A DNA stretch of 64,000 bases from Bacteroides caecigallinarum (GTDB lineage: Bacteria > Bacteroidota > Bacteroidia > Bacteroidales > Bacteroidaceae), in assembly GCF_016902295.1 (NCBI RefSeq), contig NZ_JACJLQ010000008.1:1-64000 (forward strand). The letters run 5' to 3'. The notes below the pieces were generated by a model. That model did not search any database. It was not told the DNA's origin and was given only the letters and a program-made list of their open reading frames with translations. Every line of letters begins with the position of its first letter. The first letter of the stretch is position 1. Below are positions 34,288-44,615 of this stretch, piece by piece. The position numbers and the translations under genes are program-made.

Positions 34288-35407
34288 TTTCTTTTTTGTA
34301 TTTATCGGCCAGTTTGCAAACCTCTTCAGCAATTACGTTAGCCGAATTGTTGAATGCCAGTTTCTTGATGTTGCCGCTAAGTGTTTTTAGTTTTGGCTCG
34401 TCGTTTACCAATTTTATAGCAGAGTCAATTAGTTTTTCTTCGGCTTCCGAGTCCTTGATATATACTGCTGCCTCTTTGTCAACCAATGCCATAGCATTTT
34501 TTGTCTGATGGTCTTCGGCTACATTAGGCGATGGCACCAATATTACCGGTTTACCCAAAAGGCAGAATTCAGAGATTGAACCTGCACCGGCTCTGCTGAC
34601 AACGAGGTCAGCTGCTGTATATGCGGCATTCATGTTAGATATAAAGTCTGTAGTATGAAGCATTTCAGGATTTCCTGCAGCCTCACTACAAGCTTTGGCT
34701 TCTTTTATATAGAATTTACCTGTCTGCCAGATAAACTGTACATCCGAAGACTTGATTTTGTCAATAGAATGCATTACGCAATTATTTAGTGTTCTTGCTC
34801 CTAAGCTTCCTCCAACAATGAGTATTGTTTTCTTGTCAGGATTCAGACCGAAAGATTTTATTGCGTCTTCTTTAGATATATTATTCTCAAGAAGACCTTG
34901 TCTGACAGGGTTTCCTGTCATAATTATTTTATCCTTTTCAAAGAATTTTTCCATTCCGGGATATGCGACACATATCTTGGATGCCTTACTGGCAAGAAGC
35001 TTGTTTGTAACTCCTGCATACGAGTTCTGTTCCTGTATCAAAGTAGGTATTCCCATTGCTCCAGCCATTTTCAAGGTAGGTCCACTTGCATAACCTCCAA
35101 CTCCCACGGCAACGTGAGGCTTGAAGTCTTTGATAATCTTACGAGCAATAGCCTGACTCTTTATCAGTCTTACGATAACAGAAAAATTCTTCAACAGATT
35201 TTTTCTGTCAAAACCTGCTACTGGCAGTCCGATGATTTTATAACCCGCAGCTGGAACTCGTTGCATTTCCATTCTTCCCTCAGCTCCGACAAAAAGAATC
35301 TCAGTGTCAGGTCTTAGTTCTTTTATTGCATTAGCTATAGATATCGCCGGAAAGATATGTCCTCCGGTTCCACCTCCGCTTATTATTATACGTAGATTAT
35401 CGTTCAT
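34277..35407 (-). CDS. murG: UDP-N-acetylglucosamine transferase MurG
   Basis: The 376-residue GT28 glycosyltransferase adds GlcNAc to lipid I at the inner face of the membrane to make lipid II. It shows the N-terminal GGGTGGHIFPAI and GGYASGP loops and the donor-binding VSRAGAGSISEFCLLGKP. It overlaps murC downstream. The 147-base gap to ftsW contains a -7 box, so a secondary promoter may start here. Confidence 0.96.
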   Translation of the reverse strand: MNDNLRIIISGGGTGGHIFPAISIANAIKELRPDTEILFVGAEGRMEMQRVPAAGYKIIGLPVAGFDRKNLLKNFSVIVRLIKSQAIARKIIKDFKPHVAVGVGGYASGPTLKMAGAMGIPTLIQEQNSYAGVTNKLLASKASKICVAYPGMEKFFEKDKIIMTGNPVRQGLLENNISKEDAIKSFGLNPDKKTILIVGGSLGARTLNNCVMHSIDKIKSSDVQFIWQTGKFYIKEAKACSEAAGNPEMLHTTDFISNMNAAYTAADLVVSRAGAGSISEFCLLGKPVILVPSPNVAEDHQTKNAMALVDKEAAVYIKDSEAEEKLIDSAIKLVNDEPKLKTLSGNIKKLAFNNSANVIAEEVCKLADKYKKENEH

Positions 35408-35472
35408 TGTTTTATATTTTGTAAGGCTTTCAACCTGTTATTTTATTATTTCTCTCTTAAAACTATTTTTCG

Positions 35473-35480
35473 CAAAGTTA
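35473..35480 (-). promoter_or_regulatory. Internal -7 box before murG
   Basis: The minus strand reads TAACTTTG in the only sizeable AT-rich gap inside the division cluster (35408-35554). It would start a transcript for murG through ftsZ. Confidence 0.55.
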
Positions 35481-35554
35481 TTAATAAACTTCAAATAAAT
35501 ATAGAATAATGATAAATTAATATCTTTATATAGTTATATTACAACTTTTTAGTT

Positions 35555-36835
35555 TCAATCTTCGCCTTTCTTTTCTTCCGGTCCTTTTTCTGCCAGTTCG
35601 AGTGCCGCATTTTTCAGTATTGATACTGCGGCATCGTGCAGTCTTGCTTCTTCAGCTGCCTTTTCTTCTTCCTCTTTTGCCTGCAGATCGGAAACGTGTC
35701 GGCTTATGCTCAATATGATTCCTATATACACAGAATTGATGAGTATTGATGTTCCTCCTTTACTTATTAATGGAAGAGGCTGTCCTGTTACAGGGATTAT
35801 TCCTACAGCTACAAGCATGTTGAACATTGCCTGAATTGACAGTAATATGCCAATGCCAATAATGAGTAAAGCATAATAAGGCTCATCGCACCCTCGGGCA
35901 ATCTTGCCTATTCGTAATAGCAGGACTATGTACAGCATGGCAACGAATGCTCCACCCACTAATCCAAGCTCCTCGATTATAATGGCATAGATGAAGTCGG
36001 AAAAAGCCTGTGACAGGAAGTCTCGCTGCACGCTGTTGCCCGGACCTTTTCCTATGATATTGCTGGTGGCGATTGCGATATTGGCATGCGCTATTTGTGC
36101 GTCATTGTCGATGTCGAATTTTGCGGCCGGCACTTGAGCCTGGTTGAAATGGTTCTCGAATCGGCTTTTCCATGTGGTGAAGCGGTGTAGTCCTACGGCA
36201 TCCCAAGCCTGGTTAGGAACAAACTTTATTGTACATAAGCCGATAACCAATACTAATATTCCTGCTCCGGCAAGTTTTCCTAATTGTCTCATTGGAACTC
36301 TGCCGATGAACATCATTACGAAAACTGTCGCACAAAGGAGTGCGGCTGTCGAAAGGTTTTCCGAGATAATCAGTGCCACAGTAATCCCTGTTGATATAAG
36401 AATGTATTTGAATGCTTTCTTGTCGGCTCCATCTTCGTACTGAAATTTTGCAAGCGTCATGGCTACTGATATTATCAGTGCCATCTTTGCAACTTCCGAT
36501 GGCTGGAACTGAAAGAATCCGAAATCAATCCATCTTTTTGCTCCATTGGTCATTGCCCCGATAATGAGAACAGATAAAAGCAACCCCCATGATATAGGTA
36601 GAAACAGATTGAATTTCTTGAACCATCTGCAGGGCATCAGATGTGTAAAAAATACTATGATGGTACCTGCCATAATCAATGATATGTGCGAAGTTATAGG
36701 TCTCCAATGGTCGCCAGACTTGAATGTGAGCGTACTGGAAGCACTGAAAACTTCAATAATTGATATAAGGCAGAATAGCATGAAAATAATCCATACTATT
36801 CTGTCGCCTTTAAATAGTTTCTTTAGCAAATCCAT
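35555..36835 (-). CDS. ftsW: Lipid II polymerase FtsW
   Basis: This 426-residue SEDS-family glycosyltransferase polymerises lipid II at the septum with its partner PBP. About ten TM segments are visible, with the conserved WIDFGFFQFQPSEVAKM, GPGNSVQRDFLSQAFSDFIYAI and VAVGIIPVTGQPLPLISKGG motifs. The C-terminal ~50 residues are cytoplasmic and rich in Glu, Lys and Ala. It lies between murD and murG, which favours FtsW over RodA. Confidence 0.94.
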   Translation of the reverse strand: MDLLKKLFKGDRIVWIIFMLFCLISIIEVFSASSTLTFKSGDHWRPITSHISLIMAGTIIVFFTHLMPCRWFKKFNLFLPISWGLLLSVLIIGAMTNGAKRWIDFGFFQFQPSEVAKMALIISVAMTLAKFQYEDGADKKAFKYILISTGITVALIISENLSTAALLCATVFVMMFIGRVPMRQLGKLAGAGILVLVIGLCTIKFVPNQAWDAVGLHRFTTWKSRFENHFNQAQVPAAKFDIDNDAQIAHANIAIATSNIIGKGPGNSVQRDFLSQAFSDFIYAIIIEELGLVGGAFVAMLYIVLLLRIGKIARGCDEPYYALLIIGIGILLSIQAMFNMLVAVGIIPVTGQPLPLISKGGTSILINSVYIGIILSISRHVSDLQAKEEEEKAAEEARLHDAAVSILKNAALELAEKGPEEKKGED

Positions 36836-36847
36836 CTTAATAGCGTA

Positions 36848-38182
36848 TTATAGTTTTTTTACACACTCTTTGAATTGTTCTCCTCTATCTTCGTAGCTTT
36901 TAAACAAATCGAAACTTGCACAGCAAGGACTCAAAAGAACTGTTTCACCATCCTTTGCCATCTTGTATGCTTCGTCCACTGCGTCTTTCATGCTCTGTAC
37001 GTCGGCAATTGGTAAACCGAAACCGTCAAAGAACTCATGCAGTTTTTCATTGTGGAGCCCCATAAATATAAGCCCGCTACATTTTTCTTTAACGAGGTTG
37101 GCTATTTCGTTATAGTCGTTTCCTTTGTCTTTTCCGCCAAGAATAAGCACAGTCTTTGTTGTCATGCTTTGAAGCGCGTACCAGCATGAGTTAACGTTTG
37201 TAGCTTTCGAGTCGTTTATATATTCCACTCCTTTTACTCTGGCAACCTTTTCAAGTCTGTGTTCTACACCTTTGAAGTCGCTTAAAGCCTCGCGGATACA
37301 TTCATTCTTGATTCCGGCTATGTTGGCAGACAATCCTGCCGCCATAGAGTTGAACAGATTATGCTTACCTGTTAGTGCAAGCTCCTCCTGTTCCATATTG
37401 AAAGCGATAGGTTCTGTAAAACAAATTCTTTTCTCTTTCACGTATGCCACTGTTCCTTCTTCTTTCTTTTCGGCAAAAGGATAATAATGACCGTGAATGC
37501 CGTATTTGTGTAATTCGCGTTGTATTATAGGGTCGTCATTCCAGAATATGAACGCATCATTTTCTGTCTGGTTCTGTATGATTCTGAATTTTGCGTCCAC
37601 ATAATTCTGCATTTTGTATTCATATCGGTCCAGATGGTCAGGAGTGATATTCATGAGCACAGCAATATTGGCGTGGAAATCGTACATATTGTCAAGCTGG
37701 AAGCTGCTCAGTTCTATCACGTAGTAGTCATAATTGCACTCAGCTACCTGATATGCGAGACTCTGCCCTATATTTCCGGCAAGCCCCACATTCAATCCTG
37801 CTTTCTTGAATATGTGGTAAATAAGTGATGTAGTGGTCGTTTTTCCGTTACTACCAGTGATACATATCATCTTCGCATTTGTGTATCTTCCTGCGAACTC
37901 AATTTCAGATATTACAGGAATATTTTTTTCCTTGATTTTTAAAATCATAGGTGCGTCGTTCGGTATTCCCGGGCTTTTTATAACTTCATCCGCATTGAGT
38001 ATCAGCTCTTCTGTGTGTTTGCCTTCTTCCCAAGCTATACCTTTACTGTCAAGCATATACTTATACTTGTCCTTAATCAACGACATGTCTGATACGAACG
38101 TGTCAAATCCTTCTTTTTTAGCCAATACGGCAGCTCCCGCTCCGCTCTCTCCGGCTCCTAAAATGACAATTCTTTTTGCCAT
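36848..38182 (-). CDS. murD: UDP-N-acetylmuramoylalanine--D-glutamate ligase
   Basis: The 444-residue Mur ligase adds D-glutamate to UDP-MurNAc-L-Ala. Seen are the N-terminal ILGAGESGAGAAVLAKK, the ATP loop ITGSNGKTTTTSLIYH, NITPDHLDRY and the C-terminal LLSPCCASFDLFKSYEDRG. It lies 10 bases after mraY and 12 before ftsW. Confidence 0.96.
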   Translation of the reverse strand: MAKRIVILGAGESGAGAAVLAKKEGFDTFVSDMSLIKDKYKYMLDSKGIAWEEGKHTEELILNADEVIKSPGIPNDAPMILKIKEKNIPVISEIEFAGRYTNAKMICITGSNGKTTTTSLIYHIFKKAGLNVGLAGNIGQSLAYQVAECNYDYYVIELSSFQLDNMYDFHANIAVLMNITPDHLDRYEYKMQNYVDAKFRIIQNQTENDAFIFWNDDPIIQRELHKYGIHGHYYPFAEKKEEGTVAYVKEKRICFTEPIAFNMEQEELALTGKHNLFNSMAAGLSANIAGIKNECIREALSDFKGVEHRLEKVARVKGVEYINDSKATNVNSCWYALQSMTTKTVLILGGKDKGNDYNEIANLVKEKCSGLIFMGLHNEKLHEFFDGFGLPIADVQSMKDAVDEAYKMAKDGETVLLSPCCASFDLFKSYEDRGEQFKECVKKL

Positions 38183-38192
38183 GGTGAAAAAT

Positions 38193-39461
38193 TTATCTAA
38201 TCTTTAAAGTTATAATAGTTATAGCAGCAAGTACTATGGTTACAATCCAGAATCTAACTGTTATTTTAGCTTCGTGGAAAACATTACTTGGTCCTGTGAA
38301 AATATATGAGCAGTTAGGGTCAAGCTGTGCTATTGTGGTCCTGAAATGGTCGTGTATAGGAGTACGCTTGAACACCCTTTGCTTGATTCCTTTTTTCTTC
38401 CCTCTCTGGAAATATTTGACCTGTAATATAACAGACAGATTCTCTACAAGGAATATTCCGCACAATATCGGTATTAACAGTTCTTTGTGGATGATGATTG
38501 CGAATACAGCTATTATACCTCCGATAGTAAGGCTGCCGGTATCACCCATAAATACTTGTGCCGGGAATGCATTGTACCATAGGAAACCTATCAATGCACC
38601 GATAAAGGCACAAATATATATTACCAGTTCTTCACTTCCTGGAATATACATAATATTAAGATATGATGCATATTCAATATGGCTCGATACGTACGCTAAT
38701 ATCCCGAGGGTAACCCCTATTATTGCAGAGTTTCCGGCTGTCATGCCGTCCATACCGTCGTTGAGGTTTGCTCCGTTAGATACTGCCGTAACAACAAATA
38801 TTGTGATAATTACGAAAACAATCCATCCGGCTGTTTGGGCGTGTTCTCCCATGAAGCCTACGATGTCGGCATAGTCCAGATTGTTGTTTTTAAAGAATGG
38901 GATAGTAGTTTTTGTTGATTTTTCATCCTGTGCTTTGTGGATTACGTCAACTACCTCACCGTTTCTCTGTATCTCTACATTCTCCCTTATCACTACGTCA
39001 GGGCTGAGATACAGCGTAAGCCCTACTATAAATCCCAGTCCGACCTGACCTATGATTTTAAATTTGCCGTGAAGCCCTTCCTTGTCTTTCTTGAAAACTT
39101 TGATGTAGTCGTCAAGAAAGCCTAATGTTCCGAGCCAAACAGTAGTTATGAGCATAAGTATCATGTAGATATTGTGTAGTTTGCCCAAAAGAAGGCATGG
39201 TATCAGTATAGCTACAATAATAATTATACCTCCCATTGTTGGAACTCCTTTTTTGTTTACATTAAAAGGGTCTATAGACGCATCTCTCTGTGTTTCGGTT
39301 ATTTGTTTCTTTTTCAGCATGTTGATGAAAAATTCACCGAATATAGCCGAAATCAGAAGTGATAATATCACAGCCATGATTGCCCTGAAGGAGACGTAGC
39401 CAAACATTCTTGCCCCGGGGAAATCAAACTGTTCCAAATATTTGAATAGATAGTATAACAT
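38193..39461 (-). CDS. mraY: Phospho-N-acetylmuramoyl-pentapeptide-transferase
   Basis: The 422-residue integral membrane enzyme transfers phospho-MurNAc-pentapeptide to undecaprenyl phosphate to give lipid I. The conserved QRDASIDPFNVNKKGVPTMGG, LDDYIKV, NGANLNDGMDGM, FMGDTGSL and TPIHDHF segments are present. It is longer than the ~360 residues of Escherichia coli because of an extracytoplasmic insertion near residues 160-210 (EIQRNGEVVDVIHKAQDEKS), common in Bacteroidetes. murF, often its neighbour elsewhere, is missing here. Confidence 0.95.
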   Translation of the reverse strand: MLYYLFKYLEQFDFPGARMFGYVSFRAIMAVILSLLISAIFGEFFINMLKKKQITETQRDASIDPFNVNKKGVPTMGGIIIIVAILIPCLLLGKLHNIYMILMLITTVWLGTLGFLDDYIKVFKKDKEGLHGKFKIIGQVGLGFIVGLTLYLSPDVVIRENVEIQRNGEVVDVIHKAQDEKSTKTTIPFFKNNNLDYADIVGFMGEHAQTAGWIVFVIITIFVVTAVSNGANLNDGMDGMTAGNSAIIGVTLGILAYVSSHIEYASYLNIMYIPGSEELVIYICAFIGALIGFLWYNAFPAQVFMGDTGSLTIGGIIAVFAIIIHKELLIPILCGIFLVENLSVILQVKYFQRGKKKGIKQRVFKRTPIHDHFRTTIAQLDPNCSYIFTGPSNVFHEAKITVRFWIVTIVLAAITIITLKIR

Positions 39462-39509
39462 TAAGTTTCTATGTTTATTTAAGTTCTAAACTCGTTCGAT
39501 AGTTACAAA

Positions 39510-40961
39510 TTATTTTGAGAAAATCTCTTTGACAACTTCCTTGTCGTCGAAATGATGTTTTACTCCCTTTATATCCTGATAATTTTCATGCCCTTTTCCT
39601 GCAATCAGGATTACATCTCCTTGCGAAGCCAACATACATGCAGTACGGATAGCTTCCTTACGGTCTGTTATGGCAAGTACTTTTTTCATTTCCTCTTTGT
39701 CCAGTCCTGCAAGCATATCGTTTATGATGTCCTGTGGCTCTTCGAAACGAGGATTGTCGGATGTAATTATCACCTTATCACTTTGTCTTACAGACTCTTT
39801 TGCCATGATAGGTCTTTTACCTTTGTCTCTGTTGCCTCCGGCTCCTACTACAGTGATTACCTTTCCTCTTCCTTTAAGCACGTCGTGTATTGCATCCAAT
39901 ACATTAGTTATAGCATCAGGCGTATGGGCATAGTCCACTATAGCTGTATAACCTTCAGGTGAGCGCATGGAATCGAAACGTCCGCTTACAGGTCTGAGTA
40001 CGCTTAGTTGAAGCAGAATGTCATCAGCATTTTTACCCATCATGCATGCGGCACCATAAACTGCCAGGAGGTTATACGCATTGAATCGGCCAATGAACTG
40101 GACGTTTACTTCTTTGTTGTTGATATCCATCAGCATACCTTCGAAACCGTCCTCAAGAACTTTACCTTTGAAGTCAGCCATCGTACGCAAAGAGTATGTG
40201 ACAACTTTGGCCTTTGTATTCTGTACCATGACCATACCGTTCTTGTCGTCGGCGTTTGTAAGTGCGAATGCGGTCTTTGGAAGTCCGTCGAAGAAAGCTT
40301 TTTTGGCTTTCAGATAGTTCTCAACAGTTTTATGATAGTCAAGATGGTCCCTTGTCAGGTTTGTAAATATACCTCCGGCAAACTTCAATCCCCCAATACG
40401 TTTTTGTGCGACAGAATGTGAACTGACCTCCATGAATGCGTATTTGCATCCTTCGTCAGCCATTCTTCCCAACAGTTGGTTCAGGGTTATAGGGTCAGGA
40501 GTAGTGTGTTCTGTAGGTATGGCTTCGCCGTCAATGTAGTTGCAAACGGTTGAGATAAGTCCCACTTTATAGCCAAATGCTCTAAACATATTATATAATA
40601 ATGTGGCTATAGTCGTCTTTCCGTTTGTACCCGTTACACCGACAAGGTCAAGTTTATCTGTAGGATTGCCATAAAAGGTTGTGGCTATTTTACCTACGGC
40701 ATCTTCAGTGTCATCAAATTTCGCGTAAGTAACACCTTCGGCGAGTGTCTCAGGTAATTTCTCGCAGATGATAGCTGTGGCTCCAAGTTCGATGGCTTTA
40801 GAAATATAGTCGTGTCCGTCAGTCTGCGTTCCTTTGATAGCAATAAACGCATTCCCGCCTTTGATTTTTCTTGAGTCTATTTCTATGCCGTTGATGTCAA
40901 TTTCATCTGAACCAGAAATGACATACTTGCCGGCTGATTGCAATAGTTCTTTAAGTAACAT
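39510..40961 (-). CDS. murE: UDP-MurNAc-L-Ala-D-Glu--2,6-diaminopimelate ligase
   Basis: The 483-residue ligase adds the third stem residue. The ATP loop [18 protein letters not shown] and substrate motif [10 protein letters not shown] are visible. The [11 protein letters not shown] segment carries the DNPR motif that marks meso-diaminopimelate rather than lysine specificity, in keeping with Gram-negative peptidoglycan. It lies between the PBP gene and mraY. Confidence 0.96.
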   Translation of the reverse strand: MLLKELLQSAGKYVISGSDEIDINGIEIDSRKIKGGNAFIAIKGTQTDGHDYISKAIELGATAIICEKLPETLAEGVTYAKFDDTEDAVGKIATTFYGNPTDKLDLVGVTGTNGKTTIATLLYNMFRAFGYKVGLISTVCNYIDGEAIPTEHTTPDPITLNQLLGRMADEGCKYAFMEVSSHSVAQKRIGGLKFAGGIFTNLTRDHLDYHKTVENYLKAKKAFFDGLPKTAFALTNADDKNGMVMVQNTKAKVVTYSLRTMADFKGKVLEDGFEGMLMDINNKEVNVQFIGRFNAYNLLAVYGAACMMGKNADDILLQLSVLRPVSGRFDSMRSPEGYTAIVDYAHTPDAITNVLDAIHDVLKGRGKVITVVGAGGNRDKGKRPIMAKESVRQSDKVIITSDNPRFEEPQDIINDMLAGLDKEEMKKVLAITDRKEAIRTACMLASQGDVILIAGKGHENYQDIKGVKHHFDDKEVVKEIFSK

Positions 40962-41007
40962 AAATCTGAACTTTAAATTTGTTATTCCTTATATATAATA
41001 TACCTTA

Positions 41008-43119
41008 TTATTTGAGGTTTAATGTTATCGTTTGTCCTCTCACGGCAGTGCTTCCAGGTTGTATGTTTTGCGAAACGACTTTACCCATGCCGTTCAGTCT
41101 CACTCTTAATCCTCTCTCTTCGAGCAGGAAAACAGCATCTTTGGCTCCCATCCCTCTTACGTTTGGGACAGTTTTTTCGTCTGTGTTCAGCTCGCTAAGT
41201 TGTACGCTTGTGCTTCCACTTGTCGCCTTACACCATTTTGCATCGCCGCTTAACGAGTTACAGTTTATATTTAGCTCGTCAAGTATATATGCTGTTTCGC
41301 TTGTGTAGCCGTTCTTTGCGTCTGGTATCATAATGGACGTAGAGTCTTTTGCCTGAGCCAAATCAAAGAACAGATGTTTTGCGTAAACTCGTTCGGCTAT
41401 TCTGCTGAATACACTTCCCGCCTGAACACCACCCGAAGGACTGGCTTTAGGAGCCTGTATAGCTACATAACAGCTGTACATAGGATTTTCTGACGGGAAA
41501 TATCCGCAAAAACTTACAAGGTGTTTGGTGCCGCCATTTTTGTATCCGGCTTTTCCTTGTGAAATCTGAGCCGTACCTGTCTTACCTGAAACGCTGAAAA
41601 GTTTACTTCCGGCAGGTTTGGCAAGTCCATTAGCCACAACACTTTTAAGAATTGTTCTTATCTGGTTTAGTGTGTTTTCTGAACATATCTGTTCGTTTAC
41701 TGTCTCAGTCGGGAAATCTTTTATTATGTCGCCGTCCTTTGTTATTGCCTTTACAAATTTTGGCTTTACCATCTTTCCGTCGTTTGCTATTGCATTATAG
41801 AAATTCAGTATATAGATAGGTGGTATCTGGGTCTCGTAACCGATGCTCATCCATGGTAAAGTCGTTTTGGCAAAATATCTGTCTTTCGGACCTAATATTC
41901 TTGGACTTGCTTCTCCGGTAAATCCTAACTCAAGCGGAGTATCTATGCTCATCCTTTTCAGTCCGTCGATAAATTTCTGAGGGTTATCTCCATAAAATTT
42001 GTCGATTATTCTTGATACACCGATGTTTGATGATACTTCAAGGATTTTCGTTACGTCTATCACTCCATATCCACCCTTGTACCAGTTCCAGTCTCTCATT
42101 CTGCTGCCATGCATGTTCACTGTACCTTGCTCTGTATCTACTTCATAATCCGGAGTGATATAACCGTCTTCCATTGCAACCATGATGGACGCTGTCTTGA
42201 ATGTTGAACCTGGCTCCATAAGGTTGCTAACGGCCAGATTCCTCATTTCGTAGTATTTGCCGTCGCCTGCTCTTGTCATGTTTACGTTGGCCTTAACTTC
42301 TCCGGTACTCACTTCCATAACAATAGCGACACCGGCTTCGGCTTCAAGATTTGTAAGCTGGTCCACTAAGGCTTTTTCTGCTATATCCTGCATATCGACA
42401 TCTATTGTCGTAATGAGGTCGCATCCGTCAACGGGAGCTTTGTCCACGATATTCAGATATTGGTTTCTGACTTTCTGTCTGTGCGTTATACCTACCTCTC
42501 CCTTAAGATATTTGTCGTATGTAAGTTCCAATCCGTTTTTTGCTCCAAGTGCGGTGTCAGGATACAGGTCGCCCAATGTTCTCATTGCAAGCGAGCCGAA
42601 AGGTTTCTTCCTTTGGTTATATGCCAGTTCGTGAAGTCCGCTTCTGTATCTGCTGAGCGAGAATACAGGTAATTTCTTTACTTCCTTATATTCGATGTAT
42701 GAGATTCTTTTGGGATAAAGAAGATAATTTCTGCTTCCGGCCTTTCTTCCTTTCAGTATTGTCCTTCTGAACTCAGCGGCACTCTGATCGGGGAAAATTC
42801 TATGCAGTCCTTCGCATATTTCCTGCAAATGATTCATCAGCATAGTATCCTTCTTCACTCCTCCGGCCTTGAAGTCCATGTAAATTCTGAATTCAGGCAG
42901 ACTGCTTGCCATGAGTTTACCGTCGGATGATATGATATTACCCCTTGTAGGGAATACTATTACGTTTTCTCTGACAAATCTGTCGGCTACATCTTTCCAG
43001 TATTGTCTTTCGGCAAACATGATAATTCCTGCTTTGACTATTACAGCGATAGCAAGCAGTGCCATGATAAGTACGAAAAACGTATATCTGAGAGTAATAT
43101 TTTTATGTCCAGGTATCAT
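41008..43119 (-). CDS. ftsI: Septal penicillin-binding protein with PASTA domain (FtsI type)
   Basis: This 703-residue class B PBP crosslinks septal peptidoglycan. It has one TM helix (about residues 12-35), a pedestal dimerisation domain, the transpeptidase with active-site PGSTFKTAS (SxxK), EVSSNIG (SxN) and SGKTGTAQ (KTG), and a C-terminal PASTA repeat (TVPNVRGMGAKDAVFLLEERGL). PASTA tails are usual in Gram-positive PBPs and in Bacteroidetes FtsI. It shares one base with the upstream FtsL-like gene. An elongation-type PBP2 is unlikely because of the context and the PASTA end. Confidence 0.94.
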   Translation of the reverse strand: MIPGHKNITLRYTFFVLIMALLAIAVIVKAGIIMFAERQYWKDVADRFVRENVIVFPTRGNIISSDGKLMASSLPEFRIYMDFKAGGVKKDTMLMNHLQEICEGLHRIFPDQSAAEFRRTILKGRKAGSRNYLLYPKRISYIEYKEVKKLPVFSLSRYRSGLHELAYNQRKKPFGSLAMRTLGDLYPDTALGAKNGLELTYDKYLKGEVGITHRQKVRNQYLNIVDKAPVDGCDLITTIDVDMQDIAEKALVDQLTNLEAEAGVAIVMEVSTGEVKANVNMTRAGDGKYYEMRNLAVSNLMEPGSTFKTASIMVAMEDGYITPDYEVDTEQGTVNMHGSRMRDWNWYKGGYGVIDVTKILEVSSNIGVSRIIDKFYGDNPQKFIDGLKRMSIDTPLELGFTGEASPRILGPKDRYFAKTTLPWMSIGYETQIPPIYILNFYNAIANDGKMVKPKFVKAITKDGDIIKDFPTETVNEQICSENTLNQIRTILKSVVANGLAKPAGSKLFSVSGKTGTAQISQGKAGYKNGGTKHLVSFCGYFPSENPMYSCYVAIQAPKASPSGGVQAGSVFSRIAERVYAKHLFFDLAQAKDSTSIMIPDAKNGYTSETAYILDELNINCNSLSGDAKWCKATSGSTSVQLSELNTDEKTVPNVRGMGAKDAVFLLEERGLRVRLNGMGKVVSQNIQPGSTAVRGQTITLNLK

Positions 43120-43475
43120 TAATAATCCTCCTTAATCAAGAATGGTGGTTGTGCAGAAGTCTTCAATGGATTGCTCTTCTCGGAAATGTAAGTCTCAATC
43201 TTCGACTGTCGGCTCTTTTCTGTAAGCTCAGACGAGATAGTCAGTGCATCATACTTGATGTCTGTAAGCTCTTTTTTCAGTTTGTCTATCTCTATCATTT
43301 CCCTTTGGCTGGAGTATCTGTTGTCGATATATACAATTGTAAGTACTACAATCAGGCATAGCAGGTTAATCTGTCTCCTGAAGAAATCATGGGCAAGGAT
43401 GTCTCCTCCCAGAATACTTCCCCAGGTAATGTTTGAACCTTTGTGCTCGTTCTTTGTCTTGTCCTTGCTGCTCAT
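43119..43475 (-). CDS. FtsL-like cell division protein
   Basis: The 118-residue protein has a polar cytoplasmic start, a TM helix (about residues 37-53) and a periplasmic coiled coil (IEIDKLKKELTDIKYDALTISSELTEKSR), the form of FtsL. Sequence similarity to enterobacterial FtsL is weak, so the call rests on topology and on its position between rsmH and the FtsI-type PBP. It should pair with an FtsB-like partner and FtsQ at the division site. The stop overlaps the PBP ATG (TAATG). Confidence 0.85.
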   Translation of the reverse strand: MSSKDKTKNEHKGSNITWGSILGGDILAHDFFRRQINLLCLIVVLTIVYIDNRYSSQREMIEIDKLKKELTDIKYDALTISSELTEKSRQSKIETYISEKSNPLKTSAQPPFLIKEDY

Positions 43476-43484
43476 AATTTAATT

Positions 43485-44399
43485 TTATTTTTTCTCGGCT
43501 ATTCTAAGTTTCGCGCTTCTTGAGCGTGGATTTGTTTCTATTTCTTCGTTGTCCGGTACAATGACTTTGTTGTTTATAATCTTATACGGAGTCTTGATGT
43601 TCCCGAAAAAGTCTTGTTCCATTTTACCCTCTATATTACCTGTCTTCATGATGTTTTTCACCATTCTGTCTTCAAGAGAGTGGTAAGTGATGACTGACAG
43701 TCTTCCTCCCGGTTTCAGCATTTCGGTTGCGGCATACAGCATTTCTTTCAAAGCTTCCATTTCGTGGTTTACTTCAATTCTGAGTGCTTGAAATACTTTG
43801 GCCAGTTCTTTTTTCTCCCTGTCTTTGCCATAAAGTGGTTTCACTACTTCCAGAAAGTCCTCAATGGTATCAAAAGACTTTACATTTCTTCTTTTTACAA
43901 TGACCGACGCTAATTTTCTGCTGTTTTTCAGTTCACCGTACAGATAAAAAATATCAGCCAGTTTATCTTCGTCGTAGTTGTTCAGGATATCGGCCGCATT
44001 CATTCCTGCTCTTTTGTTCATTCTCATGTCGAGTTTGCCGTCGAACCTGAATGAGAAACCTCTTTCAGAATCGTCAAAGTGGTGTGACGATACTCCGAGG
44101 TCGGCTAATATACCATCAACTTCCTCTATTCCGTAATATTTGAGGAAATTTTTCAGGTATCTGAAATTACTTCTTACAAAAGTAAATCTGTCGTCATGGA
44201 CAATATTTCTTTCAGCGTCTTCGTCTTGGTCGAAGCTGTAAAGTCTGCAGCTCTTATCCATCCTTCGCAATATCTCTTTGGAATGTCCTCCGCCTCCGAA
44301 AGTAACGTCAACATAAACGCCCCCTTTTTTCAGGTCTAATCCGTTTATACTTTCTTCCAGAAGGACCGGAACATGATATGTCTGTTTAATATCGTCCAT
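43485..44399 (-). CDS. rsmH: 16S rRNA (cytosine1402-N4)-methyltransferase
   Basis: This 304-residue SAM-dependent enzyme methylates C1402 of 16S rRNA. The N-terminal HVPVLLEESINGL, the SAM loop YVDVTFGGGGHSKEIL, ILADLGVSSHHFD, RGFSFRFDGKLDMRMN and the C-terminal TYHSLEDRMVKN are all recognisable. It is the first gene of the division cluster on this strand. The usual upstream mraZ is not present in the next 500 bases. Confidence 0.95.
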   Translation of the reverse strand: MDDIKQTYHVPVLLEESINGLDLKKGGVYVDVTFGGGGHSKEILRRMDKSCRLYSFDQDEDAERNIVHDDRFTFVRSNFRYLKNFLKYYGIEEVDGILADLGVSSHHFDDSERGFSFRFDGKLDMRMNKRAGMNAADILNNYDEDKLADIFYLYGELKNSRKLASVIVKRRNVKSFDTIEDFLEVVKPLYGKDREKKELAKVFQALRIEVNHEMEALKEMLYAATEMLKPGGRLSVITYHSLEDRMVKNIMKTGNIEGKMEQDFFGNIKTPYKIINNKVIVPDNEEIETNPRSRSAKLRIAEKK

Positions 44400-44615
44400 A
44401 TATGTTGTTTTTTAATGCTTTATACCTTATATATCCAATTGAGGCGTAAAATTATAAATTTCCTTACAAAAGTTTGGTATCAAACTCTGAAAATCTTTCC
44501 AAAAGTTATCAACAGGTACGGTATGTGACTTAAAATTTGGACACAGTTGTTTTGCGGGACTGTTTATATGGCTGAATGATGGGCTGGCTGAATGCTGATA
44601 AGAACATCGGCAGGC

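Noticed and set aside
44506-44514. DnaA-box-like TTATCAACA as part of a replication origin
   Set aside because: A single near match, no cluster of boxes and no dnaA nearby; chance is the simpler reading.
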